Origin: Cruorifilaria tuberocauda
Taxonomy: Eukaryota; Nematoda; Chromadorea; Rhabditida; Onchocercidae
Reading direction: 5' to 3'
Assembly: GCA_013365365.1 (NCBI GenBank)
Contig: JABVXU010000127.1
Location: 62,001 to 126,000, forward strand
DNA length: 64,000 nt
How positions within the stretch are numbered: the first letter of the stretch is position 1; each line of letters begins with the position of its first letter. Below are positions 35,839-49,600 of the stretch, piece by piece. The notes beneath the pieces are model-generated. The model worked only from the letters and a program-made list of their open reading frames with translations, ran no database searches and was not told where the DNA came from. The translations under genes were made by a program, and so were the position numbers.

Positions 35839-38160
35839 CTTGGATTTCAATTAAATATGTCATATATTGAAGGCCTGTTAGCAAAGACAGAATTAGTTAA
35901 CTTTAACGAATATGGACGATTATCTGATTTAGTAGTAGCAATCATACAGCGATGTAAAAAGTGAATAGAAGGATCGCAAGGAGGGAAGGCATTACGTGTA
36001 ATGCATAAATTGGAAATTGTGATCTGTCTTTTTCTCAAAGATAAAACAATTCCATAAAGTTTAGTTCTGGTCGGAAACCTGATCAACTTTATAATATAAA
36101 GTTTTTTAAATAATCAATGTATCTTAATATTGTTCTTCCCTTATTACAGAAATTGTATATTCTCAGTTAAATAAGATGTGCTTGTTTATTTTTTCATGAT
36201 TTTTAACTCTAAGGAATAATACTAAGGATTTATATTCATTGACTTCGCGCTTATTAGCTTCATTTTTCAAAATGTTTCAAATGGCCAAGTGATTCTTTGT
36301 TCATCATTAGTTTCATGTAGCAAATGACGTTTTTTGTATCTGTAGTCTCGTCCACAAAATGACCAATTGTCTGTTTATTACAAACAGTCTGATCGAGCAC
36401 CGCTCAACGAAAAAGAAAACACTCGAGTGTTACTTACTGCTCTGAAGCGGCAGAGTCTTGCAATCTACACTTCTTTGAACTGCTAACTCAACGGACAATC
36501 TCAATTTATTTCTCGGATTAACATCAAAAGAGAACGACGTTCTTCTTTGGTATTGATCCGATGAATAAGTTCAGGCTTTTCTGTCATGAAAGTTTTAATT
36601 AAATAGCCCGTTTGGATTACTATAAAGATTTATTTCTTGTGGAAGACTGGTGTAATATTATACGATAATTGTAGTGTCAACAAAAGAAGATTTCTTCTTG
36701 ATCATTACTGACAATCGTTTAAAGTTTGGATGGGAATTAGTAATGATCTAGTTTGGTCACAGGTCAAGAGAATGTAGGGAAGATCGCTCCATCCCGACGG
36801 ATGGAGTCTGCTTCCTTTTTGAGACATAAGTTGCGCTATATATATATTCCTTTTGTTGGGCCGCGCTTGGCGAGCTCTTGATGTAGTTGACAATTAGTAC
36901 TCAAAGAGTGATAACGTCATCCGATATGTGAGCAAAAAATCACACAACCATTTGATACATGAAACTGACTGCAACAAAGAATCACTTATATACGTCGAAA
37001 AATTTGATGGCAAAAGGAATTATTTGATACTAATCATTTACAGTAATTAAATTATAACATTAAGAAGGAAGCCTTCACTGCAATTCAGTAGTGCTTACAA
37101 AGCTCTCTCTCTTTAACAATCGTAAGAAGTAATGGAAATGACTTAGCTTTTGATGTTAAATAAGTGAAGAAACTTCTCGTTTAGTAGTGATCATCTGAGA
37201 ATAATGGGCAATGACCGAAATCTCAACTTTACGTCCACTATGTTGCTGACCAGTTATTATGCGTTTATGATATTGAACCCAATTCGCTATATCTTTTGAC
37301 GAAAATCTTAAAAGAAATGAAATTTTACTTTACTTTCCATATATTTATAGTTCAACAACTAAATAATGTCGAGCTAATCCCATAATAAAGTAAAGCACGC
37401 CCGTTTATCCTGGATTAATAAATCTACTGCTGTGATGCGCACATTCATTCCCTACTCAAAAAATCTTCCTCAAGCACTTCGATATTGCTACTCTGATCAA
37501 TCTGATAAGGTCCAATCTCGATTTGCGACGAGGTGGATATACTTACGAATTAATTCAACATTTTAGTGGATACCATTTTTTCCCCTTTGATTGATTTAGT
37601 AATAAAATGTAACAAAGTTTTTCTTCAATTCTTCAATCCTGCGGAAATATTATTATCCCGATTCGATTTATTCCACTGAATTAAAATTCTCAAAAGTGAA
37701 AGGTGCATGTTAGAAGTCATATTCCTTAGACTAATTATTCACTTGAAATTTGGCTAAAGCAATTAATGCGATTCTTTTACTTTTATGTTCATTCATATCA
37801 ATTCTCTTTATTCCATCACCGAAACCAAAGGAAGAGTTTAGTGCATCTGAGAATGGGCAAGCACATTGAAGAACAAATTGCAAGGCAGTTTAGAACATCG
37901 ATGCGAATACAAATTGCTTACTATTTGTAAATAATTTTTTAATTCTTAAAATTTATTCTCACTTAATCTCGCTTATTTTCTACAATTTCATGACCATTTT
38001 TATTCCATTAAAATTATATAATGAAAATTATTTGCTTCCTTCCTAAATTTCATATTTGTCTTCTTCACAGCTCTAATCAAGTATATATTTTACGCGTATG
38101 ATGAATAAATCTGGCACCGACTAATATATCATCGATTCTATGTACAGTATTCATTGTATT

Positions 38161-38195
38161 AAGCATTATGCATTAAGCATTAAGCATTAAGTATT
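38161..38195. repeat. Short GCATTAA tandem repeat
   Basis: Four to five imperfect copies of AAGCATT/AAGCATTA in a row (one with an inserted ATG). Simple sequence in non-coding DNA. Confidence 0.7.
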
Positions 38196-41100
38196 TTAAT
38201 AGCATATGGACATGCAATTCCCGAAATTTATTGCGAAACAGAAGAGCATTTAAAAGTTTAATCATTATTGAAATAATTCTGAGAAATGGGTTAAATGATA
38301 TCAGCATACTGAAACATTTAATTTACTGTCCAGTAGCCGAACAGAAAATTTGAGATATATTTCGTACTATTTACTGTATATTTTAATTAAAATAATCAGG
38401 AGAAAGTTGTAATGGCTATCACTGGACCTACACTTGGAAAAACAAACTTTAGGTTGAAAATAATGAACTAAAGAGTGTCTAATTAAAACGATTTTCTGTG
38501 TGCTACAAAAAATTGATCAGCGACGCTTTAATGCTTTAGGGAAGTTTAGTAAAAGCTTTAATACTTATTTTAGAGGTCATTACAGTCGAATCTATTCCGA
38601 TTATTCTGATTGTCGTTGTCTCGGATTGCTATGACACAAGTCTTTTTCCATGTTTCATTTATTAATTTAAAAAATTACTAATGTTGGTTGAAAAATTTTT
38701 TCTGAAATATTGTGATCAAAGTGTTTCAAAATAAATTTCATTTAAAAATTCCTCTCTTAGTAAAATAGCTGTTTTGTTGAATTAAATCTGTTAGATGTCT
38801 TTGTAGATGTGTTGGAATTAACATAATTTTAAATGGATTTCCAATAGAGTACCGCACTGAATCACTTGTTCACTTGAATGATCCATGGGACATCATAATT
38901 CGACTTAATCGGATAGCAAATTTGATTTGAATTCTAATTACCAATTGAATCTAATGCAAATAATCATCATCGCATTGTATTCGTCAAATTTTTGAAGGAA
39001 TATCTCAGAGATTATTCGAACGCTCATAATGGTCAAATTGAACTGAAATTTAGATATTAACGGTTATTTGTGCGGGATGTCAAATTGCAGTATTTCTGAT
39101 ATCATAAAGTGAAACAAAGAAAAAGTGATGTTACATAAAAATTCAGTTTCTCATAACCCTTGACAGCTTACATCATATCAGATGTAATAAATTATATCAG
39201 TAGTTATTTTTTGAAATGACAGAAAATTTATCAGATGGATTGATACCATTAGCGCGTCCATTTTCTTCATCTAAGACATACATATCAGATATCCGCTTCC
39301 CAAACCTAGAGTATTAAATTGAAGTTAATATATACATATATTATTTAGTAATATATGTAATACTTCTTTCTTGAATCTTTTCTAACTTCTTACCTAGTAT
39401 AGCCTGAGAATCACAATCTAGTGTACAAATGAAAAAGGAACAATGAATTAAGGGTAAGATAGAGACGTATGATTTGAAAATTTTATGAAAACCCATAGGA
39501 TTCTGAAGGAATTGAAAGTTATTTGTTTAATTAGGGAAAATGATTCGATCGTGAATATCAACTTCAACTAAAAACATCTACACCTGCATACTGGATGTTT
39601 TTTACTCTTTACGAACAATATGGCTTCTTTATTAAATGATCCAATAATCCATGCTTTTTTTATTAAGTATTTTTCGATGAGGCGTTAGTGCATCTTTTTC
39701 CAAGATTCGCGAAATCAACTTATAATCCTCGCATTCCATTTGCGGCAAATAACGCTTTTCATTCTCAAAGCTACTTCAATTTCTTTTTAATTGAAAGTAA
39801 CCTGACGAGGGCGTTTCTTATACCTGATCGATCATAATGCACCAAATCATTACGTATCGCACGTTTTTCTCCTCTAAAATAATTCTTTTCAGTATAGGTC
39901 ATTATTAACAATAATATATCTATTAATTATAATTTGCAAACTGAGCACAAACTCATCAACTCTTTTTTTTCGTCGCTATTTTCGATCACATTTAAAGGTT
40001 AGAAAGCATCGATTATTATCGGTCAGCCTCTAGCTATGACCGCATATAAGAAAGGCAGTAGAAATCAGGGTATGAAACTTTACAGAACAATCCCTATCGC
40101 CCATTTCGAATTCCATTTTCATGCTCAAATTGTAAAATGCAGTTCATATTCTTGTTTATTGAGCAAAAAATTGCATACAGTGTTTCATCTTCCTGAGTAT
40201 TTGTTATTGTAACAAACTGCACAATAAAAAAATAGGAGAGCAGGAAGTATGCATGGACGGGATGCATTGCTTTTGCTGCGAATTGATGTAATCTTTTTCA
40301 CCGGAAGAGTAAAGTCTGTTCTGGATATTGTACAATTGAATTTCTCGTATCAAGCAAAATACGATAGATTGAAAGTGATACAAATATATCTTTTGCTGAA
40401 ATATATCCCAACTTGATTATGAAATTTTTTAAAAACTTTTCTCGACCAATGCAATTTATGGTCTTCAATAACGATTATCTACAGGAATCAATATTTGCTG
40501 AAAATTTGCTACATAATAAGCGCCATAAAAAGGCTAAAAATTTCAACAGGATAACAAGACATGCCATGATAATTACCAAATGACTGGCAATTTTACGGTG
40601 AATAACAAGTGCTGCTTTCTTCACTCGTTAACTGCTGCTCATGTCAAATTGTTGATTGCGTTAATAATATGGTGAATAAGGAATAACAATGAATATTTTG
40701 TTTTCGAACTACGTCAACGCTAATAAAGTTCTTATTTAAATCAATTCGTTCTTTCGAACTCTCAATAAATTTTCGAAATTGAATTATTAAAATTTATTTC
40801 AAAATTTTATTTTTTTTTCATTATTTTATAATTCTATCTTTCAATCAATTACGATTTTCACACCTAATTAAGACACCGCTATGATATTCCCATGAAATGA
40901 GCAAATGCGTTATCGAAATGTTCATCAGCTGACCGAGAGACCAAATTTCTATTTATAAAGCTTTCACAAAATATAAGGTTACTAAAAGCTATTGGGATGC
41001 ATATCACTCTAAGGGTCAGATATTATCCTTATTCCATAACGTTTCAACTTTAACAGAAGCAGATGATATTGGGAGCCATATTGCATGAATTAAAATTTTT

Positions 41101-43419
41101 TAAATGTAAAATTCCATAATTACTTTATTCAGATGAAATTTTGTGAAGTCAAGTGTCATCTCTGAATGAATACGATATTCGCAACGATTCTGAATACTTA
41201 AAATGAAGGAATAATTTGATACTATTTACGACTTTTTTGATCCTTACGAGTCAAAAGAAGATTTTGACTATATGGTTTATTAAACGAGAAATGAAGCTTA
41301 AGAAAATTCTTAGCAGCATTTTTGTGCGAAACTTGACATTGCGAAAATGTGCAAATAATTTTATGAAACATGCGTTTTGGATTGATTTGCATTAGCCGCA
41401 TTAAGTCAATAAGGAGGAGTCATACGATTCTTCAGTTTAATAAATAAGAGAGTAACATTTTGTATTTAATTATGAACAGAGAAGGCAGAAATTTAAGTGC
41501 TCTTGGATCTGTTCATTGGTGATAAAAGAGGTAATAGAAATAGCAACATTTTTCGTTCTTATTACCCTAAAAAAAGTATCGAAGTATTTGAAACATTTCT
41601 ACTCTTAAGTAAAACCAACAACAGAATGACAATAAATTCTAATTCAAATTCTAAGATAATTTAAATTAAATAGTTAAATTCACAAAAATAGATATCAGTT
41701 AGTGTTCACATTAAAATTTGATACAAAGTGAATTGGTATATCGTGCCTACATAATATATGGGCATCAATTCGCTAAATTTAATAACTGAATTGCCAACCA
41801 ATAAGTTAACAATGCATAATTTCTGTTGTTTATTGTCAGCAGAAAAATGGCGCTTTGTGGCAAGTATTTTTAACTACTGATTCGGGTGTTCATTTGATGA
41901 TGAATAAATTCAAGTATATTAACAGGAATTTATCATTTACCGCAATTATACATTTAATAAGTTTAGGAAAGAAAAAATAGTGATAAGGATAGTCCAGAAT
42001 TTCATCACTATTTGGTCCTCATTAAAACAGTACATATTTAATCTATAGATGATAAATGACTCGATAGGAAGTATTTTCTCATTTATGTTGCTATAACTAC
42101 ATTGTTTCTAATCTTTCTTAAAATTGTTTTTATTGCAAATTAGAGTTCTTTTATCCATTTAATCATTCTATTCCATATTTACTGAATTTGATCAGTTTTT
42201 TTCATTTAAGAAAAAATATCACCGACATTTTTTTACTAGTAGAAGTAATGAAATGTTGAAACATCTTTTCATATTACTTTTAAAAGCATTTATTTTCCAA
42301 AATTGTAAATCAAAAATTTCCTTCTAGTAAACCTAATTTCCTCGTTAAATGAGAATTTCCTTAAAACTCTTCAAATTTCAATTTTGAATAACGATTTGAC
42401 CTTTCATCACTTTTTGTCCAATTCGCTGAAGCTTATATAGCCGCTATATGCAACCCAATATAGGCTATCATGATTGCATAAAAAGGAGAAAAAAATGTTT
42501 CTTTCGTGCTGCGGTAAGTTGAACATTGACTTCAGGCACAGATTCAAACAACAATTGACGATCTTAGGGTATGTGACTTCTCGTTTCATTTGATTATATA
42601 GATTTTATGATTGCTTATAACTGCAGCGGAGAAATAAGAAAATGTAACTGGTTAATTTCGTCAGGAAAAATTTATTTGTCTCAGTTTCATAATGTAGGCT
42701 TATCTATGAATAAAAATAAACTGAAATTATAAATTATATTTCAATTTAGAATTTTAATTTAAACTTCAGAAAGGAAGCAAATCCTTATGCTTACTAAAAA
42801 CACAAGATAAAACTAAATACATTTCAAGGATTCAGACAAATCTAAAATTTGAAAACATTTTTCATAATAATAATTATTTTTATATCAATAGTCATGTTTT
42901 CAACCTCAACAAGTGTAATCATTTGAAATCGTCCTCGAATTATTTCCTTCTCATTTAGATTTATTAGTTATTAAAAATTTCAATACCTTTTCTAGTAAGT
43001 TATTGTCTGGAAGTAAAATTAATCTTAATCTAAATAGTAAATTTAAATAAATACTTATAAAAGAGATCTCTACAGTAGTAATTCGATAAGAAGCACACTT
43101 AGCTAATTTCACACATAGTTTAAATAAATAGGTATAAACTTTTTCCATTTCTGGTTGATTTTTCATTCTTGATGAATTAAAGTTTCATCTGAGAATTTTA
43201 GTCTTTTTAGGCCAAAGTTTCTTAGTTTAAATAAAGGTATTATTGACTTCATTATTGATGTTCTTATGATTTTGTACTACATTTAAATGTTTGTTTGTGA
43301 TTGGATTTCGTGAAACAACCTGCTTCAAGAGCTATTGAGCTACATCTGTCTTAATTTTTCAAATAGACAAATGAATAAATTATTTTTACTATTATTTAAC
43401 AATTCATCGTTATCATCAT

Positions 43420-43600
43420 TATTATTTCTATTATTATTAATATTTCAATAAGAAGCGAATCAAAAATGAAACAGATTCAAAACGAGGTCCTTTTGTTTAA
43501 GTCACATTTATTCACTCGCCATTTAGTTCGTATTGTTAGTTACGTTTTTCAATGATTTTAGTCGCGTCTTGTGCTTGATAGTATAGAAGTTCAAATATTT
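43420..43600. repeat. Diverged interspersed repeat, copy A
   Basis: Contains AATATTTCAATAAGAAGC, then GAATCAAAAATGAAACAGATT, then CCATTTAG and TGATTTTA blocks in the same order and similar spacing as copy B near 48768-48985. Roughly 60-70% similar by eye. It may be an old short transposable element. Confidence 0.45.
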
Positions 43601-46600
43601 TTTATTTAAGTGCAATTTTGATTCTAAATGCTGTTGTTCAAAAAAAGGTTTAATTTGACTTTAGCATTCGACTACAGCTTTCAAGTTTTTTGTTTACAAA
43701 ATCATTTAATTTTTTCAGTTCTACATTGATCGTCTCACTATTGCTATGAAAAAAAGCGTGATTGGATAAATATATTTGATGGAATTAAATTAATACAAAA
43801 AATTAACCACAAATTAAAAAATATTTAAAAAATAAAAAAGTTAAACATGAACTATAAAATTCTGAAATTGAGCTATATCATTTTCTATCAATTTATAATC
43901 TACAATGATTTAGACCTTCGCATTTAACTTAACAAGTGTTATTAATCGATGAATAAATTTTAAGAGCTGTTTGAAAGACGCTGCAGAAAAAAATAACTTT
44001 TAGTGATGAACTGAAAGAAATTTCAAGTGAAAAAAAAATGATGTAAAAGTATTTCCAGGGATATATTAATAGCAAAATAACAAAGCAAAAACGAAGTTTA
44101 TTCCTCACAACAGTTGCAAATAAGCTACGGTTTTGTCTATTCTTTCATCGTCAACTTATCAGGCTGATAAATAATGCAAATGCTTGGATTGTGAAATGCT
44201 CGGAAACCACTTAAAGCAATTATTATATTCGTGTCAGCCATATTGCTTGCTTCATTTAGAGCATCTCTTTAATTTTTACTTTTCTGAAAAAAAGTTAGTC
44301 TAAAAGATGATACCATTGGTAAGAATGAAATTGAGCAAATTTCATATACAAACTGCACTCTAATTAAAATGGTAAAAAAAATGATAATTAGAGCAATTTA
44401 AAAGAACGGCCATTACTACTCACTGTACAATCAGTTCTATTTACATAGAATTATAGTGGGGTTTCCGTGAATTTATAAAAAAGTGAGTTGAAATGCATTA
44501 AGTTTTTAAACAACTGTGGTAGTCTTATAATTAACATTGTAGTGTGTTTGAGCAATTGTACATTCTTCTGCGTGATGTTAGGAAGACGATAAATATTGCA
44601 CATATTTTATTCTCAGTAAGCCTTATTTCATGAATATGAATAAATGAATAAACAGGTCGTTAGGTGCATAAATAAGTAAATGAATAATTTTATGGATAAA
44701 GTATGGCAAGAAATTCTCAAAATGAATGCTTTGTTTCCTTTGTATATCAAATGGAAAAGACGAAATAAATGAATCTCATTTGCTTTCATTTTTTTTCCTA
44801 TAAAATAAACTTATTAGAAATTGTAGCAATACTTCTTTACAATGTTCATTCTTTTCGGTGCCTACTTTGTTAGTTTTTGTGCCTGTTATCAACAAGCCAA
44901 ATATTTGATCCCGTCATTCAGTAAAAATTTCGGGATTTAAGCTTTATGCTATTACTTCAGTCATAAAGCATCAAAGCATGCACTTATTTAAAATGTTTTT
45001 GTGCATAAATCTTTTGGAAAGTGTTGCGTATTTTTAGATAGAGATTAGAGATTGAAAAAAGACCGATGAAGTCAATCGTATTAGACAAGAATCTTATACC
45101 CAGTATAACTTCACCCATATCCAGCCAAAATAGAAAGTGCTTGAGTCTCAGTAAGAAAATGCTAATGATATTCAAAATTTGTAAATTTTTTCAGAAATCA
45201 GTTAGGTGCCAAAAGTAAAATATCAAATAGCTTTTCATGGATTGTTGTAATCTGATATTTAAAAATCCTCGGAAATAACTAATTCTTTACGAAAAAATTA
45301 ATTCGATTTTGAATCAGATTTAGAAATCAATTATCAACTCTATGACTTGGAAAAATGTTTCGGATTTCAATTAATCTGAATTGTAATTGCTCGTATAAAC
45401 CGTTTGATCAGTTTGAGTAACGAATATTTAATACTTCTTCTGAGGTAAAAATTTATTCAAATATTTTTACATAAATTAAACAAAATTATCGAGAAAATAT
45501 TTCTATCACTTCGTTTCAATGATTAACAGATTCAGCTGCCTGCGCGTCGATAACACTTTGGCATCGTCCACTCTCATTTCCATATTACCCATATCCCTTA
45601 TTTCAGTCAATTTCGTTTTTCAATTATAGTTGAATAAGAACATCAAAATATCTTTTCGATAACGGGAGAAAACCATTCCAATCTCTCCCAAAAAAAAGGA
45701 ATCTGATTTGTTATACAATTAAAAAGTTTCAAATCATTGTTAAAACGATGTTTGCAGTAGTCAGAGTTAATCTTCGCAACATAAAACCATACCTCCTGGA
45801 ATTACATTGAAACTTTTTCAAATTCATGAAAACTTTTAAAGAAAAACAGAAGATTTTTTGACAGAATTAAACTTTGAATTAAAGAAATGAAGAGAAAGTT
45901 AAATCTACCGCTAAATTAATATCATTTATACTGACTACTATCAAGGTTGGAAGACTCATTTCTCAAACATCCAAAATGGTATCAATTCCAATTTTCACCT
46001 GAAAACGATGAAACATGAAACCTATTAATTCCAAACTGGTTAATATTTCGCGAATCAGAGGTGAGAGAAAAAATAAAAGTTTTACAAATTAAGTAAATCC
46101 TTGATTAAAAGCTGTATTCTAAATGACAAACTTCAATTTCCATGTTAAAAAATAAAGAGAAGGAATAAAGTCATCATTGTCAATCTTATTGCAAATTCTA
46201 TTTCGGATAGTATATCAGGTCCTTCATTGAAAAGGTGCTTGTGACACTTATTCATTTCTCAAATATTTGCTCTATTGAATGCATGATAATAATGGTTATT
46301 TTATCCTGTGTGTTATAAGGTCACAATAGTTTAGGTTACGTTCGAATCATTTCGAGCCTGAATCAGTTATGAAAAAGACGCATGTTGTACTTTTATCTGG
46401 ATATATTAGAAGTATGGCCAAATATGCAACTATATAATTATGCAACTACAAATTATACTGCAAAAACTTCAAAATTAAGCAGTGATATCACTTGCACTTT
46501 ATTCATTTGTTTGCTTCATTTTCTACTGAACCTTTCGCAGTCTCCTACGAGTGTGCAATTACAAATCAACCTCCATAATTAAATTAACTTGTTGCAAAAA

Positions 46601-46645
46601 ATTTGATGTACCATTTCCAGATATCGTTGAGTCAATTTAAATTTA

Positions 46646-49600
46646 TCAATTTGAAGGGAATAAAACATACCAGTCTAGATCAATTCGCTTCCGTGATAAA
46701 AAATTTCCAAATAGTCCATAAAGATATGGATTAATTACTGCATTAAAAACCATAATACTGTGTAAGCAATAAACCTGAAAAATAATTTCTATTCGCATAT
46801 TTTTTCATAAGAACTTTTCAATTTATGTGCATTTCAGTTTCAAATCATTCCTGAAATATTTTTCCAAACATACCTTATTAGCATGTGCCTCAGAAAATCC
46901 TTGAGGATCCATAAAATGATACAAACTAAGCCCATTATATGGTAACCAGCATATTATATAAGCAGCTACCAGTTGAAAACTCACTCGAATTGTTCGACTT
47001 CTAGAATTTTCATACATTAATCAAATAAAGAAACATAATTCAGAGATTACAAGTTGGAAAATATATCAAGTAGTTATCCTACCGGGTAATTTTGGTATTG
47101 TACGACCGATAATTGATAACGTAACCGCCTGAGCTGTGATCGGTAATAGCACTATTCTCTTGTTTCGTAAACGGCTGATTGCTGACAGCCTGACCACTTT
47201 CACTAATAACAATACGTGGATTCACTAGAATTACATTGAGAAGAGAGAATGAACACTTAGTCAGAGATAGATAAACAAAGTAACAGTTTTGTAACAGATC
47301 ATCTCAGGTCTCTCATTCAGCATACTAAATACAACTGTGTTTAAGCACTACCAGAAGATATGCTGGAAAGATTTACGGAACAATCATTGGAAATGAATTA
47401 CGAGAAGAATCAAGTTTGGTTTCAAATACCTTTTAATAGTGATTATATTTCGAGTTTTTTTAATCTCACAAAAACATCTTTGCTTCTTAGAAAATGACAA
47501 AGCACTTACGCCTTAATAGCGATGATGTATTTTCACCCTTTTCTTTCTTTAGCGCCGGTTTTAAGGGTTCCCAATCTGCAGATCGCAATTTTTTCATAAC
47601 TTATGTTGCAATTCTATCAAATTCAACTTTCATAACAAAACTAAACCCAAATTTTGATCGAAAACAATGTTATAGTGCACCCATTCGTTTATTAAATTGT
47701 TTATATATACTATTCATTGATAAAAAATCAATGAACAAGTATATTCCGACGCATTTTAACCACAGTCAAAAATTAATGGATGATTTCTGGATATGTTTGA
47801 AAAATTTGAGGCACAGATAGACTTCAAACCGATGAAAAGCGATAATCCATCCCTCGATACCTCATTTAATCAAGGATTCTTTTTTTAATCTCGCATAGCA
47901 CATTGCCTTTCCACATGCGGTTCATTCCTTGCAATGTAATGAATAGTGTGTGCTAATACATATGATGAAGGAAATTGTCTTATCAATATTTGTTTTTTTA
48001 TGCACCTTTGTGAATTCCGAATAATAATTGAATGCAAATTTTCTCCCTATGATATTTACGATCCATAGTTGCTGAACCAAATTCTGCGTGAACGGTTTTC
48101 AGGCTTTATTAATTAGATTAGTTAACTTCTCATCATGCTGCAAGCTTGGGACACTCTTAATATTTCTAATTCCAGACTGTTAATCCAGCTCCATGCAACT
48201 TCTGCATTCCACATCCTTCTCTCATATTTCCTATATCGTTATAACTTTGTTGATTTTTTTCCATGTAAAATAATATCGAGGGTGATAAAAAAGCCTTACA
48301 TCCTAAGAGCAAAGTCTTCCAGATATGAGAACTGTCGATTTGGAAAAGAAATTCCAAGTGTGTAGTGGTGTTTGCTTACAAACCTTCTCAGTTAGATGTT
48401 GAATGAGCAGCATTTATAAATAAAGAAAACATTATCAGCTAAAATATCTCAGTGCATCTGCGTGCCGAAAATATACTAAATAGAAAGATCAAAACGGAGT
48501 AAAGATATCAGCCACAAACCGCTAAGAATTTCTGTGCTCTTATGCCAAAATTTTTCACCCTAAATACAGGTATTATTCATATCTTATATTGTGTTTAAAC
48601 TTCTACTTGAAACGATTTTCTGAATTAGTTTTGCGAAATAAAGTCCTCTTCACTAAAAAAAGAATTTCTCTAGACAAAAAAGCCTGTTTTAAAAACAAAA
48701 ATTGTTACATTTATTATTTATAGCATAAATTTTTAACCAAAATGAAGTACTAGTGTTTATTATTTTATGATTTATTATCATTATTTCAATAAAAGAATAT
48801 GCGTAGCTTGCTTTAGAGATGAATCAAAAATGAAGCTGATTCAAAACAGGCGCTTTCTCTTCATTATTTTTTCCTACTCATCAATTGGTTTATATTTTAC
48901 AGATACCATTTAGGTCAGCCATTGTTTTTTAGTGACCACTGATTTTAATTATGTCTGAAATTCAAATCTGAACTTTTTCACATACCAGTAGACTGTTGAT
49001 GCTTTATATATCGCTTATTATTTTCGCAACCAGTAACATTTAATTGGCTTAAATTACGCGAATATATCATTGTATTTGTTGTGGGCCGTGAATTTAAGTA
49101 AACCCAACATGATACGATTAGATAACACAACTGCAACATTGCAATTCACTTAACTGCAAAAAATTTTAATTTACTTTTACCATATACCTATAGATTTAAC
49201 GACACTTTTTATTCCGGAGCTGAAAAAGTGGGAAAGAAGAAGCGAAAAAAATACGAGAAAACAAGCAAACCAGAACGATAGTTGCTGGAACCCAAAAAAT
49301 CAACATCATATGAACAACAACATAAATATTTTCTTGTTCCATCAATTGACGCGATGTTTCAACACTATTATTTTGCATGGCTTGCTCAACACGAATTATC
49401 TCCCAGATCTGTATTTAAATTTGCTTAGAATTTAGGTAAAGCAAACGATAACGAAAAATGAAATTTAAGTAGAAAAAAATAAAAATCAAATTACAAAAAA
49501 TAATTGATAGAATGCAGCTCGAGAAATTATGATAGAATATCAAGGGAATAAAAATGAATTTCAGAAAATTTTAATGCCTTATGCTGAAGCAACATTTATT

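Larger units (their letters stand above)
35839..46645. other. Gene-poor region, ~10.8 kb
   Basis: No conserved domain or phase-consistent exon chain was found on either strand. Contents seen: a GCATTAA-type short tandem repeat at 38161-38195, one copy of a diverged dispersed repeat at about 43420-43600, and a slightly GC-richer stretch at 36370-36560. Two genes on the same strand (GPCR and ORP) flank it, so it contains the ORP gene's far upstream DNA and the GPCR's 3' side. Confidence 0.4.

Noticed and set aside
35126..35884. ORFs of 150-252 codons encoding THTH/NTQHTTH or CVVCCVL repeats
   Set aside because: They only read through the heptamer and TG tracts, are open in several frames on both strands, and have no codon bias or splice context.
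47494..47820. 108-codon plus-strand ORF
   Set aside because: Lies inside a GPCR intron on the opposite strand, with no motif and no splice-supported partners.
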